NCBI GenBank assembly: GCA_019022495.1 | Contig: JAFEKR010000002.1 | Span: 2,604,001-2,668,000 of the forward strand | Reading direction: 5' to 3' | Source: Epichloe hybrida | Lineage: Eukaryota > Ascomycota > Sordariomycetes > Hypocreales > Clavicipitaceae | Length of the DNA: 64,000 bases | Shown: positions 44,811 through 55,622 of the stretch, in pieces | How positions within the stretch are numbered: the first letter of the stretch is position 1 | Layout: every line of letters starts with the position of its first letter | The notes under the pieces: model-generated | The model's database searches: none | Told to the model about the DNA's origin: nothing | What the model saw: only the letters and a program-made list of their open reading frames with translations | Translations under genes and position numbers: made by a program

Positions 44811-47316
44811 CTGCTGTCGGAACCCCGCTCCCGTTTTTCCGCGCTTGCTTCAGCTCCGTATCAATGTTCCAAGGATCCCAGAAATCCCCCATTTCCCGAA
44901 CCATGTCTTCGATCATATCCATAGGCTCTTCAGAGCCCCGGTTGCAGATCGGGCCATCTATCCATTCATCCCCGCCGTTAGATTTTGGTAGTGGTACGTC
45001 AGTCGTGTCGTTATCGCAAGTTGCTGAATCCGCTGCTGACAAACGTTCAGCTGTGGCAGTCGGCCTAAGAATAGGTGATTTTTGTGGTGAACCAGTGGGA
45101 ACATGTCTCGTTTTCCCGTTGCCTGCGCGATTTGCGATGGCTTCAAAATGTTTCAAAAATTTGTCATCACAGCATATTGGAAGGTCACTCATTGGTGTCT
45201 CTGGAGGCGGAGAGCTTTGTCGCTTGGGTGGATTAATGGTAGACGCCGCCACTTTAACATGATATTGGCCACTAGAACCATCGAGTTCAGTAAGCGGTGC
45301 CGCCCAAGAAACTCGGAGGTTCGGTCGAGGTCGGCTCCATCGGCCTTTCAAAACTGACGGGAATGAGCCTTGGCCACCTGGGGCCGCGGCTCTACAGGCT
45401 GAAGGCAACGAGGAACTTTTCTGTGGTTGGTCTGGTGAAGGCGACATGAATAATGCGAAAGGCTTGAGGCAAAACCGAGGTTCCGGCGTCCTTGGCCGAC
45501 GTTGCGTTTCCCTTGGTTTGGCGGAGCCGTCACTTTCTATATCTTTATCGCCCGAGCTGTGAGGATGATCGATTTCGGAAACCAGATCCGTTTGCGGTGC
45601 CCTCGAACTTTGATGCGATGGAATGATGAGTGATCTGGAATCGCCATCCTGTACATGGCGATTCGAAGCAACTTTAACATGGCCCTCCATCGGTTTGAAC
45701 GGGCTCTGACCATCACGTATACTAGCACAGCCTGCAACCTCCGTTTGTCTTGGAGAGCAGTCGCTGTTGCTAGCTTCATAACTGTCATGGCATGCTGAGT
45801 CTAGACTCAGACTTTTCTCAGTCGAGGGCTTATTGGCTTTTTCAAGCTTGCGAGGCGTGGCTGTCTCGACCCCAAAGGTGCCTTGGTTCGAATCCTGCAC
45901 GTGAAAAGTACGACCAAGGGCCGATGGCGGGGACCCTGAAGTCAATTGCGACGGTCCTTTCCACGAGCCGGAAGGCACAAATCGATTCCAAATGTTCCTG
46001 AAGCTGAAATCGGATGCCTCCTTCCGGGCAGAAGCTGGTGGCGAAGTTACCGACAGGGACATTGTGTTATTTTCTGTTGCTGATTCTGCATCCCCACCTG
46101 GGTTGGCGACAGGAATGGCAGAAGCTTTTGGCAATTCATCGGGGAAGTCTTGTTGCACCGGTTCCGGCACGGCGAGTTCGTCTTCGTCAGTCCGGGCCGG
46201 GACATCCTCAAGAGCATCCGCTACTGGTATCACGGGGGTCCTTGAATTTCTGTCTGTCTTTTCTTTAGACATGACGCAGACGTTATCCTTCACACATTCA
46301 TTTCGACGGGTATCCAGTTCATCTGAGAGCTGAAAATTTCTCCTTACGTGACGTAAATGCGATGGCGTCAATTGAGCTGCCGCTGATGGGGGCACTTCGT
46401 TTGAATAGTGTTTGGCATCTATGGAAGACGGCAATCGGGGTGCATTGTGCAAGGAGACAGGAGACGAGAGAGTAGCAGCAGCACCTTCGCTAGGGCTAAG
46501 CTCGTCATCAGACTCTGCTATCATCTTGATCTTGGAACTTCTTATATGACTTCTCGGAGATTGTCGTTTCGAAGGTGAGCCAAGTGATCTAGCGTGGTCG
46601 AAGCTGAACGACGGCATGTCCGTCATGAGTTCATCGAGATCGTTGTCCTGAGAAGTCTGATTTCCTCGATTTTGCTGTACATCGGACCTGCGTCTCTTGA
46701 CCGACACCTTCTTCAGCCACTCAGACCCGCTGCCTCGTCGCTTCTTTACAGGGGGGGGCAAATCACAGTTGTGCCCTCTCCAGAAGCTGTCGTGATTACT
46801 GGATGACTGATCGGCCTTTTGCTGCCACCTCCTCACGATTTGAAACTTTTCTGTCTCCAGAAACGGATGCTGTTGAGTGTACGGAGCCTGCTTAAGACTT
46901 TCTGGACTTGGAAGATGACACTCGTTGGCAGGGGTAGAAAAGAACGTTTCCTGGCTGCGTCGAATCGTGGTAGAGCTTTGTCTTGGTTGGGCATCGCGGG
47001 TTTGGAGTCGGGATGTTGCGATATTTTGCCTCATGATAGCCTTGTTGCGTTTGGACATCCATGGATTGACCCATCCCGAGGAACGATCGAATGGTCCCTC
47101 TAAAGAGGCCGACATAATTGATGGAACATGACCATTGAGGAACCGTTGCCCGGCTTCTTCGTATCGAAGCGGTCTATCTGCTGCATCATCGTAGCCTTCG
47201 TCTTCCGAGCCCTCGTAGAATACACCGTGTCGATCGCAAAATGATTCGGAGTAAATGGTATCCTTACCGCTCCATTTTCCATTCATCTTTCCGGACGTTG
47301 CATTCCCTACTGCCAT
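44803..47316 (-). CDS. Large uncharacterised, nuclear-looking protein (837 aa)
   Basis: One open frame from ATG 47314-47316 to TAA 44803-44805. The N-terminus (CDRHGVFYEGSEDEGYDDAA, RYEEAGQRFLNGHVPSIMSA, then SLEGPFDRSSGWVNPWMSKR) has the look of a conserved fungal family often labelled protamine P1-like, of unknown function; this match is from memory and not certain. The rest is Ser/Pro/Gln-rich and mostly disordered, with basic clusters that could be nuclear localisation signals (PVKKRRGSGSEWLKKVSVKR). A short conserved-looking acidic end reads DMIEDMVREMGDFWDPWNID. It is divergent from the Cdc11 gene. The true C-terminus may extend into a neighbouring frame with membrane spans. Confidence 0.75.
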   Translation of the reverse strand: MAVGNATSGKMNGKWSGKDTIYSESFCDRHGVFYEGSEDEGYDDAADRPLRYEEAGQRFLNGHVPSIMSASLEGPFDRSSGWVNPWMSKRNKAIMRQNIATSRLQTRDAQPRQSSTTIRRSQETFFSTPANECHLPSPESLKQAPYTQQHPFLETEKFQIVRRWQQKADQSSSNHDSFWRGHNCDLPPPVKKRRGSGSEWLKKVSVKRRRSDVQQNRGNQTSQDNDLDELMTDMPSFSFDHARSLGSPSKRQSPRSHIRSSKIKMIAESDDELSPSEGAAATLSSPVSLHNAPRLPSSIDAKHYSNEVPPSAAAQLTPSHLRHVRRNFQLSDELDTRRNECVKDNVCVMSKEKTDRNSRTPVIPVADALEDVPARTDEDELAVPEPVQQDFPDELPKASAIPVANPGGDAESATENNTMSLSVTSPPASARKEASDFSFRNIWNRFVPSGSWKGPSQLTSGSPPSALGRTFHVQDSNQGTFGVETATPRKLEKANKPSTEKSLSLDSACHDSYEASNSDCSPRQTEVAGCASIRDGQSPFKPMEGHVKVASNRHVQDGDSRSLIIPSHQSSRAPQTDLVSEIDHPHSSGDKDIESDGSAKPRETQRRPRTPEPRFCLKPFALFMSPSPDQPQKSSSLPSACRAAAPGGQGSFPSVLKGRWSRPRPNLRVSWAAPLTELDGSSGQYHVKVAASTINPPKRQSSPPPETPMSDLPICCDDKFLKHFEAIANRAGNGKTRHVPTGSPQKSPILRPTATAERLSAADSATCDNDTTDVPLPKSNGGDEWIDGPICNRGSEEPMDMIEDMVREMGDFWDPWNIDTELKQARKNGSGVPTAGV

Positions 47317-48060
47317 GCGGTGAACCGAAGAAACGGAACTTCAGTCAACACATTAGCAAGGTAATATGGGGAAATGCCTTGATATCGAATCTCCAGTTGT
47401 ATGAGATGTCAGTTGAGATCATTCGGCTTGCTGGGTTTTCGACAAGATCCTTTGCCAAAATCTGACCAGGCTCGAATTGACACGAAACGCGTCTCGCCAC
47501 GGCACGTGATGTCACGTAAATTGGGTAAATCGTACGTGGCATAATTTCCATGCAACAGCATCTTCGTAGCCTACGACGTACCCAAATAAGCTCAAAGAGT
47601 AGAGTATTACTTTTTTCAATGAGTTTGAAAAATTTCCAAGTTTTGATCAATATCGCCGAATCGAGTAAATTGCAGGCTCTCTAATAATTCTATGGTTCAG
47701 TCACCACGTGACTGGATCTTTCAGTAGCTCGTCGGCCAGGCAACAACCTTTCGCCAATCATGCGAACTGGTGTGTTTACCTGATGTCCTGCCATCACACA
47801 CGCGCCATGCACACGGCGATACAATCTTTATTTTAAGGCTGAAATATTCCTAAACTATCCTCGCATATCTGAGAGCTCAACGCCGGTTCATAATTGGGAG
47901 ACTGGATCTCTTTAATTACCAGTTTCATTTTCAAAGAAGCCCGTCTACAGCGTCCATACAACCCCGCCATGACCAACAATTACCAAACGCGCCCGAGTTG
48001 ATGGCGTCTTAACACAGTTCCTCCTACTCGTCATTCGATCTGAGCCTCACGAGTGCGGTC
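47317..48060. promoter_or_regulatory. Divergent intergenic region (837-aa gene / Cdc11)
   Basis: 744 bp holding both promoters. It is AT-richer than the genes. A 101-codon frame (47345-47650, minus) has no family features and is not called. Confidence 0.5.
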
Positions 48061-51000
48061 ATGGCACCTGCTTGGCTCGATTCCCTCTCCGAGGACTGGG
48101 TGTCGCAACCTGGATCTGATGCTTCTGACGGGCAGCTACCTCCACTTCCTCCAGATGAAGTAGAAACTCCACAAATACGACAATTTCCCAGCCGTATTCC
48201 GCGGAAATCAGGGTGTCGATCTTCGGCTCCTCCGACGAGTAGCAACGGTCCCATCGTTTTGAGTGAACGAAGCGCCAATGACATCAATATTTCAATGCGA
48301 AGACTACCTTCAAAGCTGTCGCAAGAGGTCAAACCCGATGTATCGCGCTCTGTTTCGAACGGGACGAATGGCTCAGTTGTTCATAACAGTCTGGACAGTC
48401 AACAATCTCCCGGAAAAGATGGCCAGACACCGGAATGGAAGAAGCGACTGGTTCATGGCGATGTGCCATATGGCGAGCAGCGAGACCTGTTTTCTTCTGC
48501 TGCGGTTGGACTTCAAGACATGTTTAGGCCTCCCCCAGAGGGCCAGGAAGATTTACGAATCGATGGTGGAATACCGCATCATACTGACATGACCCTACCA
48601 TCGAGCCCTCCGACCTATCCGTTTCCAATCACTGAAGACGACTTGGAAGAATATGAGGGGCTTGATGAGGAGGAGGATTACCCTATCGATGTTACTCCTA
48701 GTCCCAGCCCTAGACGTTTGCAAAAGGAGATGAAATACAAGTTAAACGAAAGCTCGCCAATACCCAATGGTCGCAACACCAACTTGCCCGCAGGCGACCA
48801 CAGCCCGGTCCACCAGCATCAGGACGAGATATATCCAGACGAAAGCAGTTTGACGGCGCCACCTGGGAATGAAGGCAAGCCAAGAAAAATCAGCGGCCAG
48901 AGTGACACGCATAATGAAGACTTTAGCCCCATCATGATTGGGAAGCACAGCGGCGAAAATGGGAACGTCGATTTTGCGCCGATTGAAGTGCCAGTAGATC
49001 AGCTTTGGCAAAAACTCGAGCGTCTGCGTATCAATCAGATGCTTCTCGACTCGCAGGCAGATCTGCAGGCGGGTTTCGATACCAGCCCCAGCAAACCTTC
49101 TGGTGATGCCGAAACGACCGAAGATTACATCCATCACGGAGGTTTCATCAATGTTCGTCGGGGTGCGAGGTCAGGCGATGGCTCGTTCTATAACAGGGGC
49201 CTCAGCTCAGAAATGGGTGTTGACACATCAGAAATGCTTCCGGAAGAGTCACTACAAGCCAGCACACCAAAAGAATTCCCTTCCGTAAGGACGCTTGGGG
49301 CCAATCCACATCCCACCTTTCAGGTTCTACGAAGTCCTTCTTTGCCTCGGGCACCATTTCCTAGTCCTGATAAGAAACAGGTCGCGTCTAGGAATGACCA
49401 GCCGTCAACAACCAGCCCCTTGAAACTTTTCGGCCCGTATGATACATTCACCAATCAGACCTTGCTGAGGAGAATCAGCCAATACGAGGAGGGGTCCGCA
49501 AGCCCATCAGAGCGGTCAAGAATATCAAATGATGCTAACCAAACCGAATCTGGCACCAACGCCGCAGGTGCATCCATCTCTGGATCGAGAAATCTGAGCA
49601 AATTTGGAGAGAATGATTTTGACGGCTACGAATTTAGCGGCAACGTATCCGACAAAATTTATGAGGATTCCGACGCAGTCGGCAAAGAGAACGTTGCGCC
49701 CAAACAAATTTCGCTGCCATCATATCCATTACGAGGCTTCGGAGGTCGAAGGGATTCGCCAGAAGGTTACTCAGGTTTGGTCATCGAGCGCAAGCGCAGC
49801 AAAGATGAGACTCCAACCAGCAGAAATGGGGAAGGGTTAATTCTACCTAATGATGCACCGAACAACTCAGAAACGCCGAGAAGGGATCCCGGCTCTGAGG
49901 GTAAGCGACTAAGAACATCCCCCTCCAAAGACCCGACGCCGAAAAGACGAAGGATTCTCCATCGTTCAGACATCGCCTTTGGCCGCGAGAAAAAGATGCA
50001 AGGAGTTGATGCTGCCCATTTGCAGATGCAATCGCTCTTATCGGGCAAGAAACGCAAGGACGCGTTGCCCGGCAGCTTCGAAATAGCCAATTCTGAAGTT
50101 CTCGCCAAGAGGTCCATCCTGAAACCGCAAAGTCCAGGTTCCAGCCGAAGCTCATCCTCGTCGTACAATCAACTCAAAAAGTCTCCTCTTCGAGCCCTGC
50201 AAAAGGGCGATGATGTCGCCTCTAGTGATGCAGCGACTGAAACGGATCGTAAGCCATCCATCCGTACACAGGACTTTGTTGACCAGGCCGCACAAATCAT
50301 GGCAATGATCCGAAACCAAGTCAAACCTGGTTTGGCGAGCTTGGAGGAGTCCGAGCAGGAAATCGAAGGAGGCGAAAGACTTGCCTCGGATGCTGATTCT
50401 TACCAAGATTCCACCAATGAACCCTTTTCCCGGCCTCCGAGCCGGGAAGGTAATCCAACGCCGTGGGTCCAACAGCATCAGGATGACCCGGAACTAATAA
50501 GTCGATTGAAGAAATACCAAGAATTAAGCGACATGGGGGATGTCATTACCTCCTCAGTACGGTCCATCAGCCTGACCAAGGATTCCGTCTCGGCAGAAAA
50601 AAAATTGGAGCGAAGAAATGAAGAGCGGTCTGACGATCTTCCGATTCCCATCTTGGGCGACGTCATCAGCGATTTGCCCAACGTGCGAATCACTAGTAGT
50701 CGATCTGATGTAGAGCAGCAAAGTCTCGATCCAGATTATCCGTCAAACTCATCGAACCGCTCCACCAGCCAGACCTATCCATCTGCTTCGTCTAGGGGGT
50801 CAGAGTCCAGGCATACGATCATGCCTGAGAGCATCTCTCATCTTATTCCGGACAGGGTTGGGAGCATGTGCCTTGATAAAGATAACAATGTCTGGATTAA
50901 ACGCAAGGAGTCCAAAGAGCTGCTCGTGCACAATGTTCTCCCGTCCGAGGACAGCGAGGATGACCCTTTTGCTAGCATCCCAGATCTCTCGGTCGATATG

Positions 51001-53421
51001 ACAAAGGAGATGCGAAATCTCAGGCTTGCCACGGCCGCACAAAATGCCGAAACAGGTGGCGACTCGGATCGAGAATTGCTCAGAAGCCCCCCTATTCGAG
51101 CCACAAGCAGAAACTATGTGACACTCTCACCCGATCAGCGAACGGGCTTCCGCGCAAATGGTTACGTGACGCAAGAGCTTGGCAAATTAGACGATCACAT
51201 GTGTCGAAAAGAAGACGAGAAGCACGTTGCAAGTGAAGGCGAAGACAGAGTCAGCAATGCACATTCTTCAACAAAGCGTCGGAATCTTACCATCTCGTTT
51301 TCTTCCCCCATTGCGTCCGTGATTCGCGACCTGACCCCGGATGATATAGACAGTATCGAAGATGGGGAATACGCTCCTGCTCGCATGTCGCCACAGGAGT
51401 CACCAAATCGATCTCCGTTGCAGAACGGCTTGAAGAGCAGGAACGCGTCGCAAGCTCTACGGGCCAATGATAATCAGGCACCTTTGAGGCAAGCATCACT
51501 TCGTGGTCCGCCGTTTATTCCACGTCCTGTGTCGCGAATTGATGAACAAGACGAGGAGAGCACCGTGGAAATTGGCAATGAAGATCGACAGGTTAGCATC
51601 ATTGGTGAACAAAGCATGATGAGCCACAAGACACCGGATGGTCGACGAACCAGCTTGAGCTTCAGATTCAACCACACTCCAGGAAACGGCGCTCTTTCGT
51701 TAGTGGCGGACGATAGTGCACTCATCGGTCGAAATGTGGGAAAACTGTCCCTCAGCCCTCTGTCCGAGTTCACTTTCAACAATCCCGACCAGTCTTTCGG
51801 GCTCGAGGTCAGTTATGTCATGGGTCACCGGCACATGGCGACAGGTGATGGCTCTAAAAAAGTCTTGTCTATGACGATACGAGAACTTGTAGACCGACTT
51901 GGTGAGGCTGAGCCACGAGAGTCCTTCTGGGAGGACATCACAGAGCTTGATCTTCACGACAAACGACTTGCCAGTTTGCACATGCTGGATGAATTTTGTG
52001 GCAAACTGGTCACACTTGACGCTTCAGCGAACAAGCTCAGTCACCTTGAAGGGGTACCCTCCACCGTTCGCGATCTTAAGGTTTCTCACAACTTACTGAC
52101 AGAATTGTCGTCATGGGACCATTTAATGAATCTGCAGTACGTCGACATCTCAGACAATGAGGTCACCGGCTTATCTGCCTTGAAGAACCTGGTTCACCTT
52201 CGGAGCCTCAAGGCTGATAACAACCAGCTGACGAGCTTGGATGGACTTGACTCACACGATGGACTGTTGTCAATTCGAGCGAGGAGCAACAGAATTGAGG
52301 AGCTCGATTTCTCCGTATCGCGATTCGACAGACTCGAAGAACTGGATCTAAGCGACAACCAGATATCCTCGGTCCGTAACCTCGACCACCTCCCGGTGTT
52401 GGCTCACCTGAAATTGTCCAAAAATCGAATGACTGAGCTCCCGGGTGTCAAATGTATGAGATCGCTGAGGCATCTGGACGTGAGTGACAATGAGCTAGCC
52501 GTGCTTGACACCAGCAGCTTCCCCAACCTTCACTCAATGCGCGCGGACAGGAACCGCATTCATCAAGTTTGTGGGTTTGAACGAACGCGCCGCCTTGACA
52601 GCCTTTCTCTCCGCGAGCAGCGCGGGAAGGCACCCTTGGATCTGGGATTCCTCGCCAGTGCCTATGAAGTGCGTAAACTCTTCCTTTCCGGCAACTTGCT
52701 GCAGAAGTTCGACCCCCAGGTTGATTTCCTAAACATGCAACTTCTTGAGCTTGCAAATTGTGGGCTGCAAAGTTTGCCAGAAAGGATGGGCCAACTGATG
52801 CCCAACCTGCGTACCCTCAATGTCAATTTCAACGCGATCAGCAACTTGATGCCGCTGCAGTTCATTCCGCGACTGAAGAAACTGCTTGTTGCCGGGAACA
52901 GACTTGCAGATTCTACATTGGTAACACAGCTGCTCACCGAATTCCCTCATTTGACTCAGCTGGATGTTCGAGACAACCCTATAACGATGGGCTTTTACGC
53001 GCCTCTGCAGGCTCTAGTCCCCATCAATGGGTCGGGACCCACGAATCTGTTCGTTCTGCCCGATGCCTGTACTGGTAGGGATAAGACATTTGCAAGCAGA
53101 TTAGACGAGGCTACGAGGCTCAGGAGAAGACTTCATCAAGTGGTCCTTGTAGCTAGCTGCCAGCGTCTGAAAATGCTCGATGGCCTCCCTGTCTGTCGGA
53201 GGGACATTTTAGCAATTGACGAGTTGCTCCAGACCTTGATTGATGGTGGGCTTATCCCTTGCCTGGAACAGCAAGAGGCAGAGAGACCGTGCCCATCGAT
53301 CAAGAGTCCCAGGAACGACCAACGAGATGAAGATGATGAGCAGACAATGGCCGACGAGCAGGCCGGAGTACAGCTCGAAGACGAGGCTGAGGGTGCGCGG
53401 TACCGTAACACACGACTTTGA
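48061..53421 (+). CDS. cdc11: Cdc11/Nud1-type scaffold of the septation initiation network (1786 aa)
   Basis: Cdc11 (fission yeast) / Nud1 (budding yeast) anchors the septation initiation or mitotic exit network at spindle pole bodies and so times septum formation. The frame is open from ATG 48061 to TGA 53419-53421 with no intron. The N-terminus APAWLDSLSEDWVSQPGSDA and the block FPSRIPRKSG match the start of filamentous-fungal Cdc11 homologues. About 1290 residues of Ser-rich disordered sequence follow, with many Ser/Thr-Pro sites suited to kinase control. From about residue 1297 a leucine-rich repeat array of more than ten units begins (LQYVDISDNEVTGLSALKNL, LEELDLSDNQISSVRNLDHL, LRHLDVSDNELAVLD). 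The end is acidic. The combination of a huge disordered N-terminus and C-terminal LRRs is diagnostic of this scaffold. Confidence 0.88.
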   Translation: MAPAWLDSLSEDWVSQPGSDASDGQLPPLPPDEVETPQIRQFPSRIPRKSGCRSSAPPTSSNGPIVLSERSANDINISMRRLPSKLSQEVKPDVSRSVSNGTNGSVVHNSLDSQQSPGKDGQTPEWKKRLVHGDVPYGEQRDLFSSAAVGLQDMFRPPPEGQEDLRIDGGIPHHTDMTLPSSPPTYPFPITEDDLEEYEGLDEEEDYPIDVTPSPSPRRLQKEMKYKLNESSPIPNGRNTNLPAGDHSPVHQHQDEIYPDESSLTAPPGNEGKPRKISGQSDTHNEDFSPIMIGKHSGENGNVDFAPIEVPVDQLWQKLERLRINQMLLDSQADLQAGFDTSPSKPSGDAETTEDYIHHGGFINVRRGARSGDGSFYNRGLSSEMGVDTSEMLPEESLQASTPKEFPSVRTLGANPHPTFQVLRSPSLPRAPFPSPDKKQVASRNDQPSTTSPLKLFGPYDTFTNQTLLRRISQYEEGSASPSERSRISNDANQTESGTNAAGASISGSRNLSKFGENDFDGYEFSGNVSDKIYEDSDAVGKENVAPKQISLPSYPLRGFGGRRDSPEGYSGLVIERKRSKDETPTSRNGEGLILPNDAPNNSETPRRDPGSEGKRLRTSPSKDPTPKRRRILHRSDIAFGREKKMQGVDAAHLQMQSLLSGKKRKDALPGSFEIANSEVLAKRSILKPQSPGSSRSSSSSYNQLKKSPLRALQKGDDVASSDAATETDRKPSIRTQDFVDQAAQIMAMIRNQVKPGLASLEESEQEIEGGERLASDADSYQDSTNEPFSRPPSREGNPTPWVQQHQDDPELISRLKKYQELSDMGDVITSSVRSISLTKDSVSAEKKLERRNEERSDDLPIPILGDVISDLPNVRITSSRSDVEQQSLDPDYPSNSSNRSTSQTYPSASSRGSESRHTIMPESISHLIPDRVGSMCLDKDNNVWIKRKESKELLVHNVLPSEDSEDDPFASIPDLSVDMTKEMRNLRLATAAQNAETGGDSDRELLRSPPIRATSRNYVTLSPDQRTGFRANGYVTQELGKLDDHMCRKEDEKHVASEGEDRVSNAHSSTKRRNLTISFSSPIASVIRDLTPDDIDSIEDGEYAPARMSPQESPNRSPLQNGLKSRNASQALRANDNQAPLRQASLRGPPFIPRPVSRIDEQDEESTVEIGNEDRQVSIIGEQSMMSHKTPDGRRTSLSFRFNHTPGNGALSLVADDSALIGRNVGKLSLSPLSEFTFNNPDQSFGLEVSYVMGHRHMATGDGSKKVLSMTIRELVDRLGEAEPRESFWEDITELDLHDKRLASLHMLDEFCGKLVTLDASANKLSHLEGVPSTVRDLKVSHNLLTELSSWDHLMNLQYVDISDNEVTGLSALKNLVHLRSLKADNNQLTSLDGLDSHDGLLSIRARSNRIEELDFSVSRFDRLEELDLSDNQISSVRNLDHLPVLAHLKLSKNRMTELPGVKCMRSLRHLDVSDNELAVLDTSSFPNLHSMRADRNRIHQVCGFERTRRLDSLSLREQRGKAPLDLGFLASAYEVRKLFLSGNLLQKFDPQVDFLNMQLLELANCGLQSLPERMGQLMPNLRTLNVNFNAISNLMPLQFIPRLKKLLVAGNRLADSTLVTQLLTEFPHLTQLDVRDNPITMGFYAPLQALVPINGSGPTNLFVLPDACTGRDKTFASRLDEATRLRRRLHQVVLVASCQRLKMLDGLPVCRRDILAIDELLQTLIDGGLIPCLEQQEAERPCPSIKSPRNDQRDEDDEQTMADEQAGVQLEDEAEGARYRNTRL

Positions 53422-54652
53422 AAAGTAGTCGTTGGAGCAAGAAGGATAACTTTGCATAACTTCATTTCTTTTTCTTCCCGAGCGACAACGATGAGGAGCG
53501 GAGTACATGACAAGGTGAGAAGGGATATTAGAGAACCATGGGTACTTATTGCAGCAGGTGCATTTTTAATGAGCGGACATGAATGGCGTTTGTGGATTAC
53601 ATTGCTTGGGTCGCGGTTGTTTATTGCAATGATTTTTTTATGTATATGGACTTATGAGTGGGTGTGTACGAATAGAGAAACGACGGCAATACTGGAAATG
53701 ATTGCATTCACACTTGGGCTCATATGCTGTTGTTGAGATGAGAAAGCCGGTTGAGGCGCAGGTGCCAATTCTGGCATCACAGTCGTCACGACTTGACCAT
53801 GGCATGCGCCAATAACGGAGGAGGCGAAAGACTAAAAGCCACCAGGTGTACTTCCGTACACGGCCAGTTTCAGCCATTTCCCACCCCATGATTGGCTGCA
53901 CAGTGGAAATTCTCCCATTGGCTCAGACTCGCATTTGCTTTCATTTCCATTTCCCCTTCTGACTTGTCATGGATGAGATATCTATTAGAATACATCATCT
54001 GGCGCACGGAGTGCTCCCTTGCCACTTCCGCGACACCACAGTTGTGCAACCACGGTTATGCAACCACCGTGTAGTGTAGTCACCGGACCATGGATGTGGT
54101 GGGGGGGGGGGGAGGTTCGAAAAGGTGGTTGGCGTGCAGAACCATCATCGCGATGAGTCCAACACCACTTCACCGGGTCGTCGTGACTTTTCCGATGACG
54201 AAGAGCAACTGAGAATTGCCCGTCTCACGCAAACGCAACCATGGGCGCAAAGCAACCCTCAAAAACGTCACCAGCATCAAGACCACGCCAAACCCCGATT
54301 CCCCCATCCCGATCCTCCCATCCCGATCCCCATCCCTCCCTCGCCGATCCATCACCACAAGTCACGAACAAAAAAAGGATGCGTCACCGTGCATTTTTCC
54401 TCGCACCCAACCAACCCCGAATGCATCCATCGAAAGACCCCCTGGCTGCTGGCTGCTGACAGTCTCGATCCAAACGACTGCCGAACCATGGACTCGCAAA
54501 AGCAACCAGATGTCTGCACCATCACCATCCATCCCCAGACTACTGCGGGGCCTGCGAACTTGATGGAGTTCCCTTCTGCTCCGCGGCTGCTCACGCGCAT
54601 CTTGGACGCCACTGACGGTTAGTGCCGCCCGTTGAGCCCTTGAGGATGGCTG

Positions 54653-54695
54653 ATTGACTGACTGACTGACTGGGACTGACTGGGACTGACTTGAC
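54653..54695 (+). repeat. Short (gactg)n-type repeat
   Basis: Four-base steps gact(g) repeated, passing into tgggactgac units. Confidence 0.7.
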
Positions 54696-55206
54696 TGTGT
54701 CAGGAAATGGAGCATCTCCTCCGGGTTTCCCTTCCGGGGCGGGGACCAGCCATTATGTTAAAACAAAAAAAAACAAAAAAAAAAATCGGGAGTCGCGTTG
54801 ATTCCGAATTGCTTGCTTTCCCTTGAATGGTGCTGGGTGGTCCGTCAAATGCAAGGAGGGCTGGCTACGGGCTACGGGCTACGTTGGTCATCTTCAGCCT
54901 CACCCATTGATTGATGATGAATTGCCGCTCTGGCGAAATACATGTCATGTATGTAGGCTTGAGCACCACCCGAAATGCGCAGGTGTCATTTCATTGAGAG
55001 GAAGCGGAAGCAATAGCGCAGCTGTTTTATTAATAATGTGACGAATCACATCTGCACCTCGTAGTCCATACTCGCCCAGGTAGGCAGGTGCAGCGAACTA
55101 CACGAAACAATCATGACGAGTTAGTCCGTAATTCCGTTTCTTCGCGCGCCCTCTGCACGAGAGAAAGGGCTCTTGTTGGATTTAGTTTTGATTTCGATGC
55201 ATAGCC

Positions 55207-55267
55207 GTAGTCGTAAGTCGTAGTCGTAAGTCGTAGTCGTAAGTCGTAGTCGTAAGTCGTAGTCGTA
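55207..55267 (+). repeat. 13-bp tandem repeat (gtagtcgtaagtc), nearly five copies
   Basis: Perfect head-to-tail copies of a 13-bp unit, itself built from tagtcg/taagtcg steps. No open-frame or regulatory meaning is evident. Confidence 0.85.
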
Positions 55268-55586
55268 TTGGGCGAGAGTGGCCTGGGAAATTCAAGATGA
55301 CGCACGCCCAGCTCGCTGGGGTCCGGATCTGAATGAATTCCTGTCCTTGGGCAAGGTTGCTTCATTTCGCCCCGAGCGGAAAGTCAGGATTCAAGGCGGC
55401 GGGCGGCCTTTACTTACCAGTCATCTGAGATGGACGTGGTGGACAAAGAACAAAAGCTGGACAAAAGCCCGCAAGCTCTGGCTTAACCAGCGGGTCTGTG
55501 GAACGGCACGGCCGGGCTTGATGAGGCCCATATGGGTCAGTCAATCCGAAGTCTTGTCATCATCATCAGGATGTATGTACATATGT

Positions 55587-55622
55587 ACTCGGTCGGCCAC
55601 GCGGTCGGCCACGCGGTCGGCC
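55587..55622 (+). repeat. 12-bp tandem repeat (cggtcggccacg), three copies
   Basis: Three head-to-tail copies; the last ends ccat instead of ccac. Confidence 0.8.

Noticed and set aside
45870..45905. ggttcgaatcc, similar to a tRNA B box
   Set aside because: No A box, acceptor stem or anticodon arm fits around it, and it lies inside the 837-aa coding region. No tRNA or rRNA was found anywhere in the window.
54125..54622. 165-codon open frame rich in Pro and His
   Set aside because: Low-complexity product from repeated cccatcccgat-type DNA. No codon bias or motif.
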